DNA of 64,000 nucleotides. It comes from Lytechinus variegatus. Lineage: Eukaryota; Echinodermata; Echinoidea; Temnopleuroida; Toxopneustidae. Below the pieces are notes generated by a model that was given only the letters and a program-made list of their open reading frames with translations, was not told where the DNA came from and ran no database searches. A program made the translations under genes and the position numbers. Shown in pieces: positions 35,601-45,107 of this stretch; within the stretch, counting starts at the first letter, position 1; every line of letters starts with the position of its first letter. Where the stretch lies: contig NC_054751.1 of the NCBI RefSeq assembly GCF_018143015.1, positions 25,836,783 to 25,900,782 of the forward strand, given 5' to 3'.

Positions 35601-38600
35601 TCAAGTTTTTCGGAAGTTTATTTTACATCAAACTTTAAGAATGAATAATATTGTATCAAGTCAACTCATCAATTACATATTCAAATCAGCAGAAATTTAA
35701 ATTTAATCTCTGAACTTTGGAAGATTGAAATTCTCATTGGTAAGAAGCATTTGAATGAAACTTCTTTTAGTTTAAAAAGATTTGATGAGAATTACACAAT
35801 GGCCCTTAGGTACATATCATTTAGCACATGAAAGGATCACCAATCCCGAAAGTCCTTCATAACTTAAACACAGCTTCCATAAAAGCGGACTTCAGGAATT
35901 TTAAGCGTATTAGAGTAAGTAAAAGAATACTAACTGCTGTTGAATAATTCTAGAAAGTCTTACCTGCAGATTTAGGAGTTGGAGCCTTGGGAGACTTCTT
36001 GGGCGTCGCTTTCTTGGGTGTGGCCTTCTTCGCCGGGGACACACCTTCTTCCTCTTCCTTGACGGGTGCAGATCGACGTCTAAGCTGACTGATGGAGTTC
36101 TTCAGAGGGGTGGTCTGGGGTACACGTGGACTACCGAACGGTGTCATCTGAATCAAAAGGAAGAGTAACAAGTGGAAGGTTGAACTGTGAGTTACGCCAC
36201 GAGACAATTTCAAAAATATACTTTGTCACTTGTGCTTGGGCACTGTTATGTGCGAAAAATATATACTGTTCTTGCTGGCATTGAATCTTTAAAGAGATTC
36301 AAAAGATTGAACAAGATCATAATGAGCTAAAAAGTCTCCAACTTTGTATATATTCAAAATGTCTTTCTCTATTGAAAAATGAATAACCCCCATCCGGATG
36401 AACATAAGACTGCTCCTGAATTGCCTTCTATTTTCTGTATGCACCTTCCAGCTAAGAGCACTTAGAGACAAGTTAGTCTATATACACCAAATTTTGTATT
36501 CAATGAGTTTTCATATGTGGAATCTAGTTTGCAAAATTGTAGTGACACTATGACAGGCAAAACTTTACAAGTCTAACGTCAGACTTAGGTTCAAAAGACC
36601 TTCATCTGCACATATTCAAGACTGCATTAACAAACTGGCTTATTATCACATTGGAAAAAGACCAAGATATACAGAAAAGTAAATAAATAGTAATGTTACC
36701 TTTCCGCCACTCTTGCTGAGTGATCCACTGCGTCTCTTAGTTGCTGGTGTCTTGGGACTAGCCTTCTTTGCAGAAGCTGGAGAGGCCTTCTTAGCAGAAG
36801 CCGGAGAGGCCTTCTTAGCAGAGCCTGGAGAAGTCTTCGGTGTTTGTGATTTGGGAGAGGCCTTCACTGGAGTCTTCTTCACTGGCGTCTTGCCTTCAGA
36901 ACAAAACAAACAAAAAATGGGAAAAAATAATAAATTTGCTCCAATTACCAATTCTGATGAAAGAATTGTTCTAGTGTTGAATGCAGACAAGACTAAAATG
37001 TCCTGCAAGCCTTGAGAATTAAACTTTATTTAATGTAATATTTTATCACCTGACTTCACAATTAAATATCTGAAACATCCAGAATTCTAAGTATTTTCTG
37101 GTGGGGTTTACTTACAAAATTTTGAGCACCACTGAATATAATACAATTATTTTAATAATCTGTGAGGAATTTTCTATCAAACCTGAGTACAACTGGCAAC
37201 AAGAACAAGTTGTACATAGCTCCCACCAAGAGAACACTATTAATATTATTAATATAAATATAATATTCTGCTTTTACATACCGCTTAATACATCAGAACG
37301 TGTCTAAGCGCTTTACAGATATATTATTACCCCAGTCATCGGATTAAAACAGTCATTCCAGCACACAATGTATGTACATCCTACACTCCCTGGGGAGTAT
37401 TCCAGTCAGTCGTTGGTGAGGCACACACAGTACTGGACAAGCTACAATGACTTTCACATCCTCATTCCTGCCAGATACCCATCTAGCAAGCAAGAGGTAA
37501 TCCAATGACCACTTTATGGTAATTGTTTATTCAATTATGCTTTGAGTTTCATGTCTTTCACTGTGTTTCGATTTTGTTTTGGACTAGAAAAAAAAACATT
37601 CCAATAAATCCTGTGAATACTTTATTGAAAATTTAGTTTTTCAGGAAAGCTAATAATTCATATACAACATAACTCTCAAGAAGATATATGTTCATTAGTA
37701 ATTGTATCCCTCTTTTTTCCCTGATTCAGACTTATGTGGCCCCAAGAGCTTCAACTTAGTCTTGTCAGAGTTAGCTTTATCTACAAATATATCATTAGCT
37801 TACTCTTAGTAGTCGATGCCTTTGGCGATTCCTTCTTGGCCGACTTGGGAGTCTTTGGGGCAGCAGGTTCTTCGGGCGTTGCAGGCTTGGGGGCTTCTCT
37901 CTTCACAGACTTTGGAGTTTTAGGTGTGGCAGGTGAGCTGGGCTTAGGAGTAACAGCCTTGGGAGACTCCTTCTTGGCAGACTTAGGTGTCTTCGGAGCA
38001 GCAGGTGACTTGGCCTTGGGTGTTGGTGCAGCAGCTGTAGCTTCTTTCTTAGCAGACTTGGGCGTCTTAGGAGCTGCGGGTGACTTTGCCTTGGGTGTTG
38101 GTGCAGAATCTTTTGGAGATTCCTTCTTGGCAGACTTGGGTGTCTTGGGGGTGGCTGCCTTGGGTGTGGCAGGTGCTTTGGGGGTGGCTTTAGCAGGAGT
38201 AGCAGCCTTCTTCTGGGCAGGTGTTGCAGCTTTCTCTGGCGCCTTCTTTGCAGATTTTGGTGTGTCACCACCAGCACTGGGCGTCTTCGCCGTGGTGGAT
38301 GATATTACTGGGCTCTGGACCTCTGGTTTGATGGAAGTCCTTCGGGAAGAGCCTGGAGGGTATTCGAACCTGTCACACAATAACATCATACATTAACTTT
38401 GTACCACAAAGCCTGAGGAGAAAATACTTCCCTTGATGCCCTCTAAATAGAACTTTCCTTACTTGACCATGCAGTCCATTTTTCATGAAATCTATAAATC
38501 AATACAGTTTGTAAGACTACAAGAATTTTGATACTATACAAGAATACAGAACAAAAATGCATATAAGAAAATATCCCTGACAAATATTGTTAATAAAGCA

Positions 38601-41357
38601 GTACTTTGAAATTAATAATGAATCAAGTACATCGCAGAGAAAGTGGTGTGAAATCATAACCAAGGTCAATTGTTGAACAAAATAAACTAAAGTCAGGGTC
38701 AAATCATCTACTTTTAAGAGATCATCAAGCACTTGCAGTAAATTTCATGCCATATCTGAAAATCAGAGAAATTCTACAACTTTGACTTTGGACAACCACA
38801 CAGGTACTGAGATTTCAATCATTTCATGCTGTAAAAAGTTGGGATTTTTTTTACAGCCATGCAAGCACTAAAAACGATTTAGTTATAACAATGCAATACA
38901 CATACCTGAAAGACCTATCAACGATGGTGAAGACATCCTTGTGCTGTACGGTTTCCCTCTCCAAGACAGCCTTGCTATTCAAGAGAGTGGGATTCACCTG
39001 GCTTAAATTCACCAAGTGTATCTGAAGGAGAACACACAACAGATGTTAAACTTATCATTGTATAGAGCACGATTGACTGACGAGGAATAGTAAAATGGAA
39101 GTCACTACTGATACATATTTTTTTTTGGGGGGGAGGGGGTAAGGAGATACAGGACTGATTATCACATGGGTCATAAAACTGTATTCCTCATATCACAGCA
39201 AGGAGCCTTTTCTGATAGTTATCACAAGCAGCGTTCTCGCCAGAAAAAATTCACCCATGTCGGGGACTTGTGCTGCCACTCCTGGGGGGTGGGTGCGGGA
39301 GCGCGGAAGCGACTGCCTTTTCATCAAATAGAGATGCTAAGGAAGCCCCATTGTGGCGTATTTTTAAGCCCACACAAATGCACGTAAATGCACAGATACT
39401 TGTCGTTCAGTCCAAAGAAAGAGAAGTGCAGCTTTCCAGCTTATGAATTGTAAATATTTTCGAGAAAAGGGAAATCACGAAATGCATTCAACTTCGGAAC
39501 AAAACAGCGTTCATGATTGATGGTCATGTGATATGTAATGGAGTTGGTCAATAGAGTCGAGACGCGTCATCCAACTTAATTCGCTGAGCTAGCTGAGCGC
39601 ATGCGTGTGGCTTTCGTGCACATACACAAATGCAAAATATATCACGGACACTTCCTAGTGATTTACGACTGTGTGTTCCAACACCAAACAACGTAATGGC
39701 GTGTAGATCGACATGTAAATTTTGTGTGAGTCTGTGATCTGACGTTTCACCATGGAGCATAGCCGGTGCCGTCATATGCCCGCAATAGCAGCCGTGAGCT
39801 AGCTGGGCGTCTTGCCACTTTCCTAGCCGTAGTAGGCCTGTAACTCTGTAAGTGGTCTTAAGTTGGTGGGACTTCAGCGCAACCCGATAAATGAAGTTGA
39901 TATCACTAAGATGAGTTCATGCAGTGTATTTTTTTTTTCTGAATATTTCCATTTAATTTTTCCACGCATGTTGCTGAAATTTTACGCATGGTTCCACTCG
40001 GTCTCCATTTCCGCACGCATGGTGTTTGAACCATGCGTATTATACACTGGCGAGAACGCTGATCACAAGACCATGGACCCATTTTAACAAGTTTCAACTT
40101 ACAACTATGGTAACTTTGCTATTATGGCAACTACCATGGTAACAAGGGCTCAGCAGCCAATCACAATCAAGTTTTCCATGGTAGCTACATAATGACAAAG
40201 TTATGGTTGTAAAGACTTTATGAAACATGCCCCCAAATTGGTTCTCCATGTCAAGATCACCCACAAGCTTTATGGAAAATCTGTGTACATTAAACAATTG
40301 TCTTACAGAACAACAATGACTTTAGCTCAATAAGCAAAGTGAATCCCCAAATTTATCAATCTTTGTTGTTAAATTCATTTTGGAAATTTATAGTTTTTTT
40401 TAAATAAATAAGCCTTACCTCTCCATTTTTTTGTACATCAATCCTACAATGCTCGCGGGAAACATTGGGCAACTGAATGCGGATATCACACTCATTAGTT
40501 CTGTTAACAGAGAGAGGGAGAGAAAGAAAAAGGTTACTTCGCATTTCAATACAAAAGATTACAAACATGTGTTACCTCTGTGAAGTCTATTGCAGTCTCA
40601 ACATGTCCTATCCAAGACAGCTCAAATCCTTCTGTTTGGAGGAGTTTTGAAACATTTGGTTTCTCCTCATACACAGACGGCTAGCCATATCACCCACACT
40701 GTGAGGGACCTAATATGCCCATATGCAGAACGAGGGGTTGATTTTGAATGATCCTTATATTCTTATAAATTCACAAAGGTGGTGTTGATTACTTGATTCT
40801 GTTTATTTTCAAAATCTTAATCATTCATAGACCAATATTTTGATGATTTTTGGAGGTATCAATCGTTAAAAATCTAAATTAATATTTTGGGTACAGGGTT
40901 CATGTAAAGAGTGTAAAAATGACTTCCGTCTATCGGATATGTGGTGAAACAAGACATAGTCTAGTCTTGCCAAACCAACAAAACAGAGACTGAAGAATTT
41001 GGTCTTGTATTATTTCTGAGTAAAGGATCATCTAGAATCATGTAAATGACATTCAAAGTTATTAAGTATGTTGGCAGTAACCAAGCATGTCATATACAAA
41101 TAATAAAAAAAATTGATGACAAATTTCTGATTGTTAAATTCTTCAATTAGCCAAATATTCTCTTATTTCTTCACTATTTTCCATTAACTGTGATTCCCTG
41201 TTAAATTTGCATTCATATCCAACCATTTCTTCAACCGGCTCATGAAATACACCATACATTTTTACCTTCCAAACAAACACTGCTCTGCCGTCAAGGGGAA
41301 ATGGGCACCATCAGCACCGTTTCTCTTGATCACTACAATTTTTCCGTGCAGCGTCAT
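24089..41357 (-). CDS. MKI67: Ki-67 (MKI67) homologue, complete, nine coding exons
   Basis: Coding exons, in transcription order: 41357-41266, 40500-40419, 39021-38906, 38369-37804, 36893-36700, 36147-35964, 34313-33268, 28612-27713, 26608-24089. All introns are GT-AG and every phase joins (0/2, 0, 2, 1, 0, 1, 0, 0), giving 1,899 residues and a TGA stop. Residues 1 to about 100 form an FHA domain matching vertebrate Ki-67 (IKRNGADGAHFPL, CLFGR, ECDIRIQLP, VSREHC, DRSFRYEYPP-like end). Residues 442-445 are RVSF followed by FDKYLPPLTPVKRG, the PP1-docking module shared by Ki-67 and RepoMan. Eight short motifs resembling the Ki-67 repeat core lie at 664-674 and about 1117-1290. The remainder is TPK/SPK/AKKTP arrays and a basic tail. 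In vertebrates Ki-67 coats mitotic chromosomes as a perichromosomal surfactant and recruits PP1; that role is inferred here. The protein is shorter than human Ki-67 (about 3,256 residues) and lacks the 122-residue repeats. The many S/T-P sites fit mitotic CDK phosphorylation. Confidence 0.93.
27713..28612 (-). CDS. MKI67: Ki-67 coding exon 8: ATPKA minisatellite and KKTPARSA repeats
   Basis: A 300-residue exon. About two dozen ATPKA units (15-bp DNA unit) fill roughly 28110-28470. They are followed by KKTPARSA-type units and a non-repetitive basic segment KPTWADIAKRGAAVKSSKPS near 27800-27860. Acceptor ATTGCAG, donor AAAG|GTAAAA, phase 0 at both ends, so the exon can be skipped or expanded without shifting the frame. 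Confidence 0.87.
29127..29264 (+). pseudogene. Short reading frame in left arm of the foldback (MADKMSSSSS...)
   Basis: The frame reads MADKMSSSSSCFDSENDDLS and LANICYMHVL. The right arm carries the same start but continues MLHARLTQGKRASKFLSSKE, so this copy has a frameshift near 29195. Both copies contain a donor-like CAA|GTAAAG, so the arms may hold a captured first exon. No known family recognised. Confidence 0.4.
29391..30160. mobile_element. Insertion in the left arm of the foldback
   Basis: It is absent from the corresponding site of the right arm (about 30810-30830). It starts CAGTGGCTTAACAGTG and the main block ends GGATCTGCCCCTG at 30098. The interior (about 29640-29830) matches 49100-49330, including TTTGTAATAAAAATGT and CACCATATCG/GCCATATCG segments. 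Exact boundaries at the right are uncertain. Confidence 0.6.
30929..31072 (-). pseudogene. Short reading frame in right arm of the foldback
   Basis: The frame reads MADKMSSSSSCFDSENDDLS, LANMLHARLTQGKRASKFLS, SKELEQI and stops. It mirrors the left-arm frame and is preceded by the same CpG-rich leader (CGCGCAAGCGTGCACAATGC). The frame upstream of this Met is also open but differs between arms. Confidence 0.4.
31187..32448. mobile_element. 1.26-kb hAT-like non-autonomous element with target duplication
   Basis: Terminal inverted repeats CAAGGCTCGACATT and AATGTGGAGCCTTG match at 13 of 14 positions. It is flanked by direct repeats CCTTAAC at 31180-31186 and 32449-32455. The other foldback arm shows the uninterrupted site. 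Subterminal copies of GGTGGCCC/GGGCCACC recur at both ends. No transposase frame. Confidence 0.85.
32665..33267. other. Ki-67 intron 7, 5' part
   Basis: Nothing beyond intronic sequence is seen between the foldback element and the donor of exon 7. Confidence 0.5.
33268..34313 (-). CDS. MKI67: Ki-67 coding exon 7: PP1-docking module and SPKAATPKA array
   Basis: Residues about 412-760. The RVSF PP1-binding motif lies at 34213-34224, within KRKRVSFGPSLSPEQFDKYL, followed by PPLTPVKRG ending near 34147. This is the same layout as the PP1-docking segment of vertebrate Ki-67 and RepoMan. A 27-bp coding repeat (ASPKAATPK) follows at roughly 33640-34010. FTGIPELFKTP at 33526-33558 is a Ki-67-repeat-like motif. 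Acceptor TCACAG, donor AAG|GTATTA, phase 0. Confidence 0.92.
35964..36147 (-). CDS. MKI67: Ki-67 coding exon 6
   Basis: The exon encodes MTPFGSPRVPQTTPLKNSIS, then QLRRRSAPVKEEEEGVSPAKK and a KKATPKK tail. This is one of the few non-repetitive stretches of the linker (TPFGSPRVPQTTPLKNSISQ) and may be a conserved short module. Acceptor ATTCAG, donor GCAG|GTAAGA, phase 1. Confidence 0.85.
36700..36893 (-). CDS. MKI67: Ki-67 coding exon 5: KKASPASA repeats
   Basis: The exon encodes SKTPVKKTPVKASPKSQTPK and then three near-identical eight-residue KKASPASA units, followed by TPATKRRSGSLSKSGGK. The DNA repeat unit is 24 bp. Acceptor TCTGAAG, donor AAAG|GTAACA, ending in phase 0. Confidence 0.85.
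37236..37460 (-). repeat. Dispersed repeat with CGCTTAATAC/TAAGCGCTTTACAG signature
   Basis: On the minus strand, CCGATGACTGGGGTAATAAT, TGTAAAGCGCTTAGACACGT and TATTAAGCGGTATGTAAAAG match 51994-52075 on the plus strand. It lies in Ki-67 intron 4. The family is probably a SINE or small DNA element; its ends are not defined. Confidence 0.6.
37804..38369 (-). CDS. MKI67: Ki-67 coding exon 4: FHA exit and SAKK-repeat linker
   Basis: The exon starts RFEYPPGSSRRTSIKPEV, completing the RSFRYE-like end of the FHA region. It then runs into a linker of repeated TPKSAKKE, ATPKAP and SPAAPKTPKSAKK blocks spanning residues about 97-286. The linker is rich in Lys, Pro and S/T-P sites and should be disordered. 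Donor AAGA|GTAAGC, phase 1. Confidence 0.88.
38906..39021 (-). CDS. MKI67: Ki-67 coding exon 3: end of FHA domain
   Basis: The exon encodes IHLVNLSQVNPTLLNSKAVL, then ERETVQHKDVFTIVDRSF. The N-x-S-x-x-NPT-x-x-N stretch and the HxDVFTIxDRSF segment are typical of the Ki-67 FHA domain. Acceptor CTTCAG, donor CAG|GTATGT, ending in phase 2. Intron 2 upstream of it hosts a hAT-like insertion. Confidence 0.93.
39229..40061. mobile_element. hAT-like non-autonomous element with perfect 8-bp target duplication
   Basis: Terminal inverted repeats CAGCGTTCTCGCCAG and CTGGCGAGAACGCTG are exact over 15 bp. They are flanked on both sides by ATCACAAG (39221-39228 and 40062-40069). An 8-bp duplication and CA...TG termini fit the hAT superfamily. 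The 833-bp interior has no transposase frame. It lies in Ki-67 intron 2. Confidence 0.9.
40100..40216. mobile_element. Palindromic MITE fragment in Ki-67 intron 2
   Basis: ACAACTATGGTAACTTTGCT pairs with the inverted AACAAAGTTATGGTTGT-like right half (GACAAAGTTATGGTTGT), with CCATGGTA elements inside. It is related in layout to 45370-45532 and 53598-53683. Confidence 0.5.
40419..40500 (-). CDS. MKI67: Ki-67 coding exon 2: FHA core
   Basis: The exon encodes TNECDIRIQLPNVSREHCRI followed by DVQKNGE. The codon split with exon 1 restores Arg, so the joined sequence is CLFGR-TNECDIRIQL. FHA phosphopeptide-binding residues are recognisable: GR at the strand 3-4 loop and the S-x-x-H motif (SREH). 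Acceptor TTAACAG, donor GAG|GTAAGG, 82 nt. Confidence 0.93.
41266..41357 (-). CDS. MKI67: Ki-67 coding exon 1: start codon and first FHA strand
   Basis: The ATG at 41357 opens MTLHGKIVVIKRNGADG and continues through HFPLTAEQCLFG. This matches the start of vertebrate Ki-67, which also begins a few residues before IKR-G-DG-HFPL. The donor is GGAAG|GTAAAA and the exon ends in phase 2. An acceptor-like CTTTCAG at about 41388 or CAACAG at 41405 implies that this exon also carries 5' UTR. Confidence 0.9.
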
Positions 41358-41404
41358 TTTGACCTATTACTTCATGTGGAGCGTGACTGAAAGAAAATCC
41401 TAAC
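41358..41404 (-). promoter_or_regulatory. Ki-67 5' UTR segment with minimal upstream ORF
   Basis: Between the probable acceptor at 41405 and the start codon, the minus strand reads a two-codon upstream ORF, ATG-AAG-TAA, at 41367-41375. A stop therefore sits ten bases before the Ki-67 ATG, with CAAA immediately before that ATG. A noncoding first exon probably lies upstream; a donor-like GCTGG|GTAAGC occurs near 42705. Exon structure here is inferred. Confidence 0.4.
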
Positions 41405-41833
41405 CTGTTGAGATGAAAGAAAATAATTATTACAAAAAATATTGCAAAACTAAAAACGAAAAATCATTACCTCCTGTACATGTAGCCATTAACTAGTTAA
41501 AGGTGAAAGGTATATTCCCAAATCATAACATAAACCACAAGAATGAAATAAAATGTAAATTCCCAGGTGCCTGGAAAAGCACCCCCCCCCCATGAGATTT
41601 TTTTTGTTTTAGTTGAGTTTCTTCTTGGTTATTATCTGTATGGATCTGTATGGACCCCCCCCCCTAGAGAGGCCAATAAAGTAGAACGTCAGGACTCTTT
41701 TCAACAATTTTGTAGTGAATACTTTTTAGTGAAACTGATTAACATGAAGACCCTTTTTTCTTTTTCTATGCTTATCAAATTTTTTTCCTTCACAAACGAC
41801 CTAGATTTTTTAGTGAAGAATCTCGAAGACAAA

Positions 41834-42248
41834 GGCCCGAATTCACAAAGGTGGTTTTGAAAACCCACGGTTGAGTCCACGGTTTATACAGATTTCCTGT
41901 ATGAATTACGCTTAATTTAGCGTGTATCGGGCACGTTTTTGAAAAATGTCCTATCCTGATGCGTGCTTTTGTCAGTGCGCCAAATTGACGCCTGTTGCCG
42001 TGGTTATCAACGCTATTTCATTCATGAGTCCATTGTTTTTATTCATGAGTCCACTCATGAACAAAATAGCGTATCTAACCATGGTAACAGGCGTCAATTT
42101 TGCACACTGTCACAAAAGCGCGCATCAGCATTGGACATGTTTTATACGCGCCCGATACGTGCTAAATTAAGCGTAATTTATACAGGAAATCTGCATAAAC
42201 CATGGACTCAACCATGGGTTTTCAAAACCACCTTTGTGAATTCGGGCC
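41834..42248. mobile_element. MITE with 5'-GGCCCGAATTC ends and 3-bp target duplication
   Basis: The left end GGCCCGAATTCACAAAGGTG and right end CACCTTTGTGAATTCGGGCC are exact inverse complements over 20 bp. The whole 415-bp element is near palindromic (TTACGCTTAATTTAGC versus GCTAAATTAAGCGTAA; TGACGCCTGTTGCC versus GGTAACAGGCGTCA). It is flanked by AAA on both sides. It sits inside an older repeat whose right end reads GGATCTGCCACTGG at about 42272. Confidence 0.92.
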
Positions 42249-43157
42249 AAAATGCCCCTCCCCGGAAAATCCTGGATCTGCCACTGGCTATAATGATTTT
42301 ATTGCACTATTTACGCAAAATTCCAAATTTAGCCTTATTTAAAATTGTCCATCAAGTAAAACATTTGTAAACAAAATGTAACTTAAAATCTAACTAAAGT
42401 ATTATTCAAGCATTTTCATTTAGATTTCGGTCCCCCATCTACAAAAAGTCAAAGCCAGCAGTGGCCCATTATCAATGACCTTAATTTCAAGACTAGGTCT
42501 ACTGTGAGAAGAGTTCTTCAGTTAAAGTATTCTTTTATATAAATACCCAAATAAAATAGTGAGTAATTGTGTTTACACATTAGAAAATAATTCAAATCCC
42601 AATAACAAAACACTTTGCAACATCCCTCCAAAGCCAAGGGAATTTTGATAGAAAGATGACAAAGCCTTTTTCTCAAAAGCAACAAAATATTCTCAAAATA
42701 GCTTACCCAGCCCAGGACTCGTCCGTTCTGATACTACTAATTATTTCTAATCATGTATTAAATTTTAGTATTTGCGACATAATAATTTCTATCTATAAAT
42801 TGTTCTTCAAAACGGCATTGCTAATCGGATGTACGTCATAACGAAACGGTTCAAGGGTCGGGTCTTTTGTATTTGCTTTGTTGACAAACGGATCGAGAGA
42901 TCTACAGGAGATCGGTCTGGTATTAAGAAACATCTCATTTTTACCATTTATAGTGAAACAATTTTTATCCCTTTACACGCATTAGGCGCATGAAGGTTCA
43001 TAGATAAATAAAATTCACGGCACCCCTACAAACCGATTTCACCCTCTAACTACATGTAGGGCCTATGGATTTCCTAGGGAAATCCATCCAGGTGTGTAGG
43101 TCTCGCTGCAGCTTCTATGGAAAGAGTGTCAAGCCAAGGCTCCATTTCTGAAGAAGT
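42249..43157. other. Gene-free stretch upstream of Ki-67; possible first exon and promoter
   Basis: A donor-like GCTGG|GTAAGC on the minus strand near 42705 could end a noncoding Ki-67 exon. Just upstream (42830-42856) the minus strand reads CTTGAACCGTTTCGTTATGA, followed by CGTAC, with a CHR-like CTTGAA and a CRE-like TGACGTA core. Promoter status is inference only. Confidence 0.3.
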
Positions 43158-43615
43158 AGGATGGGGGTCGGGTGTCCAGACACTTCATATTATTGAAGCC
43201 TTCTTTTTGTCTTTGGATCACACTAAAAATATGAATTCAATAGTTGTTTTCATCTTCTACTTTGTTTTCTATAATATTTTCTAACATTTACTAAAAATTG
43301 CAAATTTTTCTAAATGACTTTCTGAATTTGATCGTTCGGACATACAACCTGTCCAAACACACACCAACTGGGTATATAGGATGGGGGGTCGCGTGTCCGG
43401 ACACTATATTTTTGAAGCCTTCTTTTTTGTCTTTGGATTACACTAAAAATATGATTGAATTCAATAGTTGCAATCATCTCCTATTTTGTTCTCTATAATA
43501 TTTCCTAACACTTTGTACTAAAATTTGATGAAACTTTGCTTGTAAAATTTTCCAAATGACTTTCTAAATTTGATCGTCCGGACACACAACCCATCCGGAC
43601 ACACAACAGGGTATG
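43158..43615. repeat. Two-copy tandem duplication, about 221-bp period
   Basis: Both units start AGGATGGGGG-TCG-GTGTCC and share GAAGCCTTCTTTT, TGTCTTTGGAT-ACACTAAAA, TTCTATAATATTT-CTAACA and AAATGACTTTCT-AATTTGAT, ending in a TCCGGACACACAAC-like segment. Confidence 0.8.
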
Positions 43616-45107
43616 ATGGTGGGCCCCAAGTATGATGGTGGGCCCCAACAATTTGAGTTAAGATTTAACATGAATTTCTTCTTTCACAAAATCTTTCAAT
43701 CAATAATGTTCCCTAGTAAGTGTACCAAATTTCTCATTAAAAAATGAAAGAAAATATAGGATTTTCTTGAAAAAACCTCGGGCATTCATTTTCAGATTGA
43801 AAAAAAATGGTACCCCAGCCCAAGTCTGCGCACTCATTCACTTTGCATACGATTAGGCCTAGGGGATTTTGATGAGAAAGGCTGCATTTTGAGGCGTCAC
43901 ACGAAATGCCCTAAATTCATTATTTTTCCAACAAATTTGAGTCTGATTTTTTCATGAATACCTGCCTATGTATTGCATAATGTAAAGTTTGTGCTCATTG
44001 CGCATCTTCTTTTACTAGAATCGTGCAGATACGCGTGTGCGCAGACAAGGTCAAGGGGGACCGCGCAGTCTGGCCTTTGGGGGAACTTAAATACCGTACC
44101 GGTATGTCAAAATATTTAAAATATCAGACATGGAGTCCTCAAGGCTAGGAGGAGCAAACGCAGTACAGACAGCAGAACAACTAATATACCGAAGCCGAAG
44201 CTTTTTGGTCTACTCAATCCATAGCCAGCTTTCAATCAAGGCGTCGCCTGGCCGCCCGGCGTCGCGTCCCCTTCGACGGGAAGGCCCACTCATGCGTTCT
44301 TTCATTCATTCATTGTCATTGCTCTCGCTCCCACTCGCTTTCAGTTTCACTGGGGACACAAGTTCAACCCTAAATTTGACAGGTATGACTAACCCCTTAA
44401 TTAAAGCATCCAGATTTTTCGAAAATATCACTCTAAATGACACATTTATCAATGGCATTTGCTAAAATATCACTCTTATATAAGGAAAAAATATGTATAT
44501 TCACATACCTTTCAGTCTGTCGGGGGACGCTGTATATGTACGGACGTGAAATTACTAAACTGAAAATACGCATTATTCACCGCCCGTGTTTACATATTAC
44601 TACATAAAAACAAAGTAAATCCCGTGGGAATCGAGAGCAAATTTAGCAGTCGTGAATAAATTTATCAAAATTAGTTATTAATTGCAACCTATATGTAACA
44701 ACGTGCATCACTTGCACGTTAAAATTGATTTTATATGTAGAATATAACTTTATTAAATCCAGCTTCACTGGCGGAGTAATATCGTAAGTACTTGCACGTT
44801 TTGCTTAATGCACGTTTGAATTTCAGCGCGACGCTTTTCGATTGGTCCATTGTCCTAAATTCTCACACAGTATTGCGTAATGGATCCCTGAACAGCTGGA
44901 CCGGGGGAGTTGGGGGACATTCTCTCCGTCATGTTCGTGTGTGAAGGCAAAACCAGCCTCATGATTTAGTTCAAAGCCACATCTGTCGTAAATTGCAAGA
45001 ATTGAATAGACAAAACATACATTTTTCATTGTTAGGCTATTTTAATAGGCCCGGTCATGCATGGCAGACTTCAACCCTGGGTTATTGGCAGGCAGACCGG
45101 AGACCAA
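43616..45107. other. Gene-free stretch
   Basis: No splice-consistent exon. A CpG-richer patch at about 44020-44350 has an open frame with no recognisable domain. Confidence 0.35.

Noticed and set aside
37734..38396. 220-residue plus-strand frame
   Set aside because: Antisense of Ki-67 exon 4.
44130..44465. 111-residue plus-strand frame in a CpG-richer patch
   Set aside because: No recognisable domain or partner exon.
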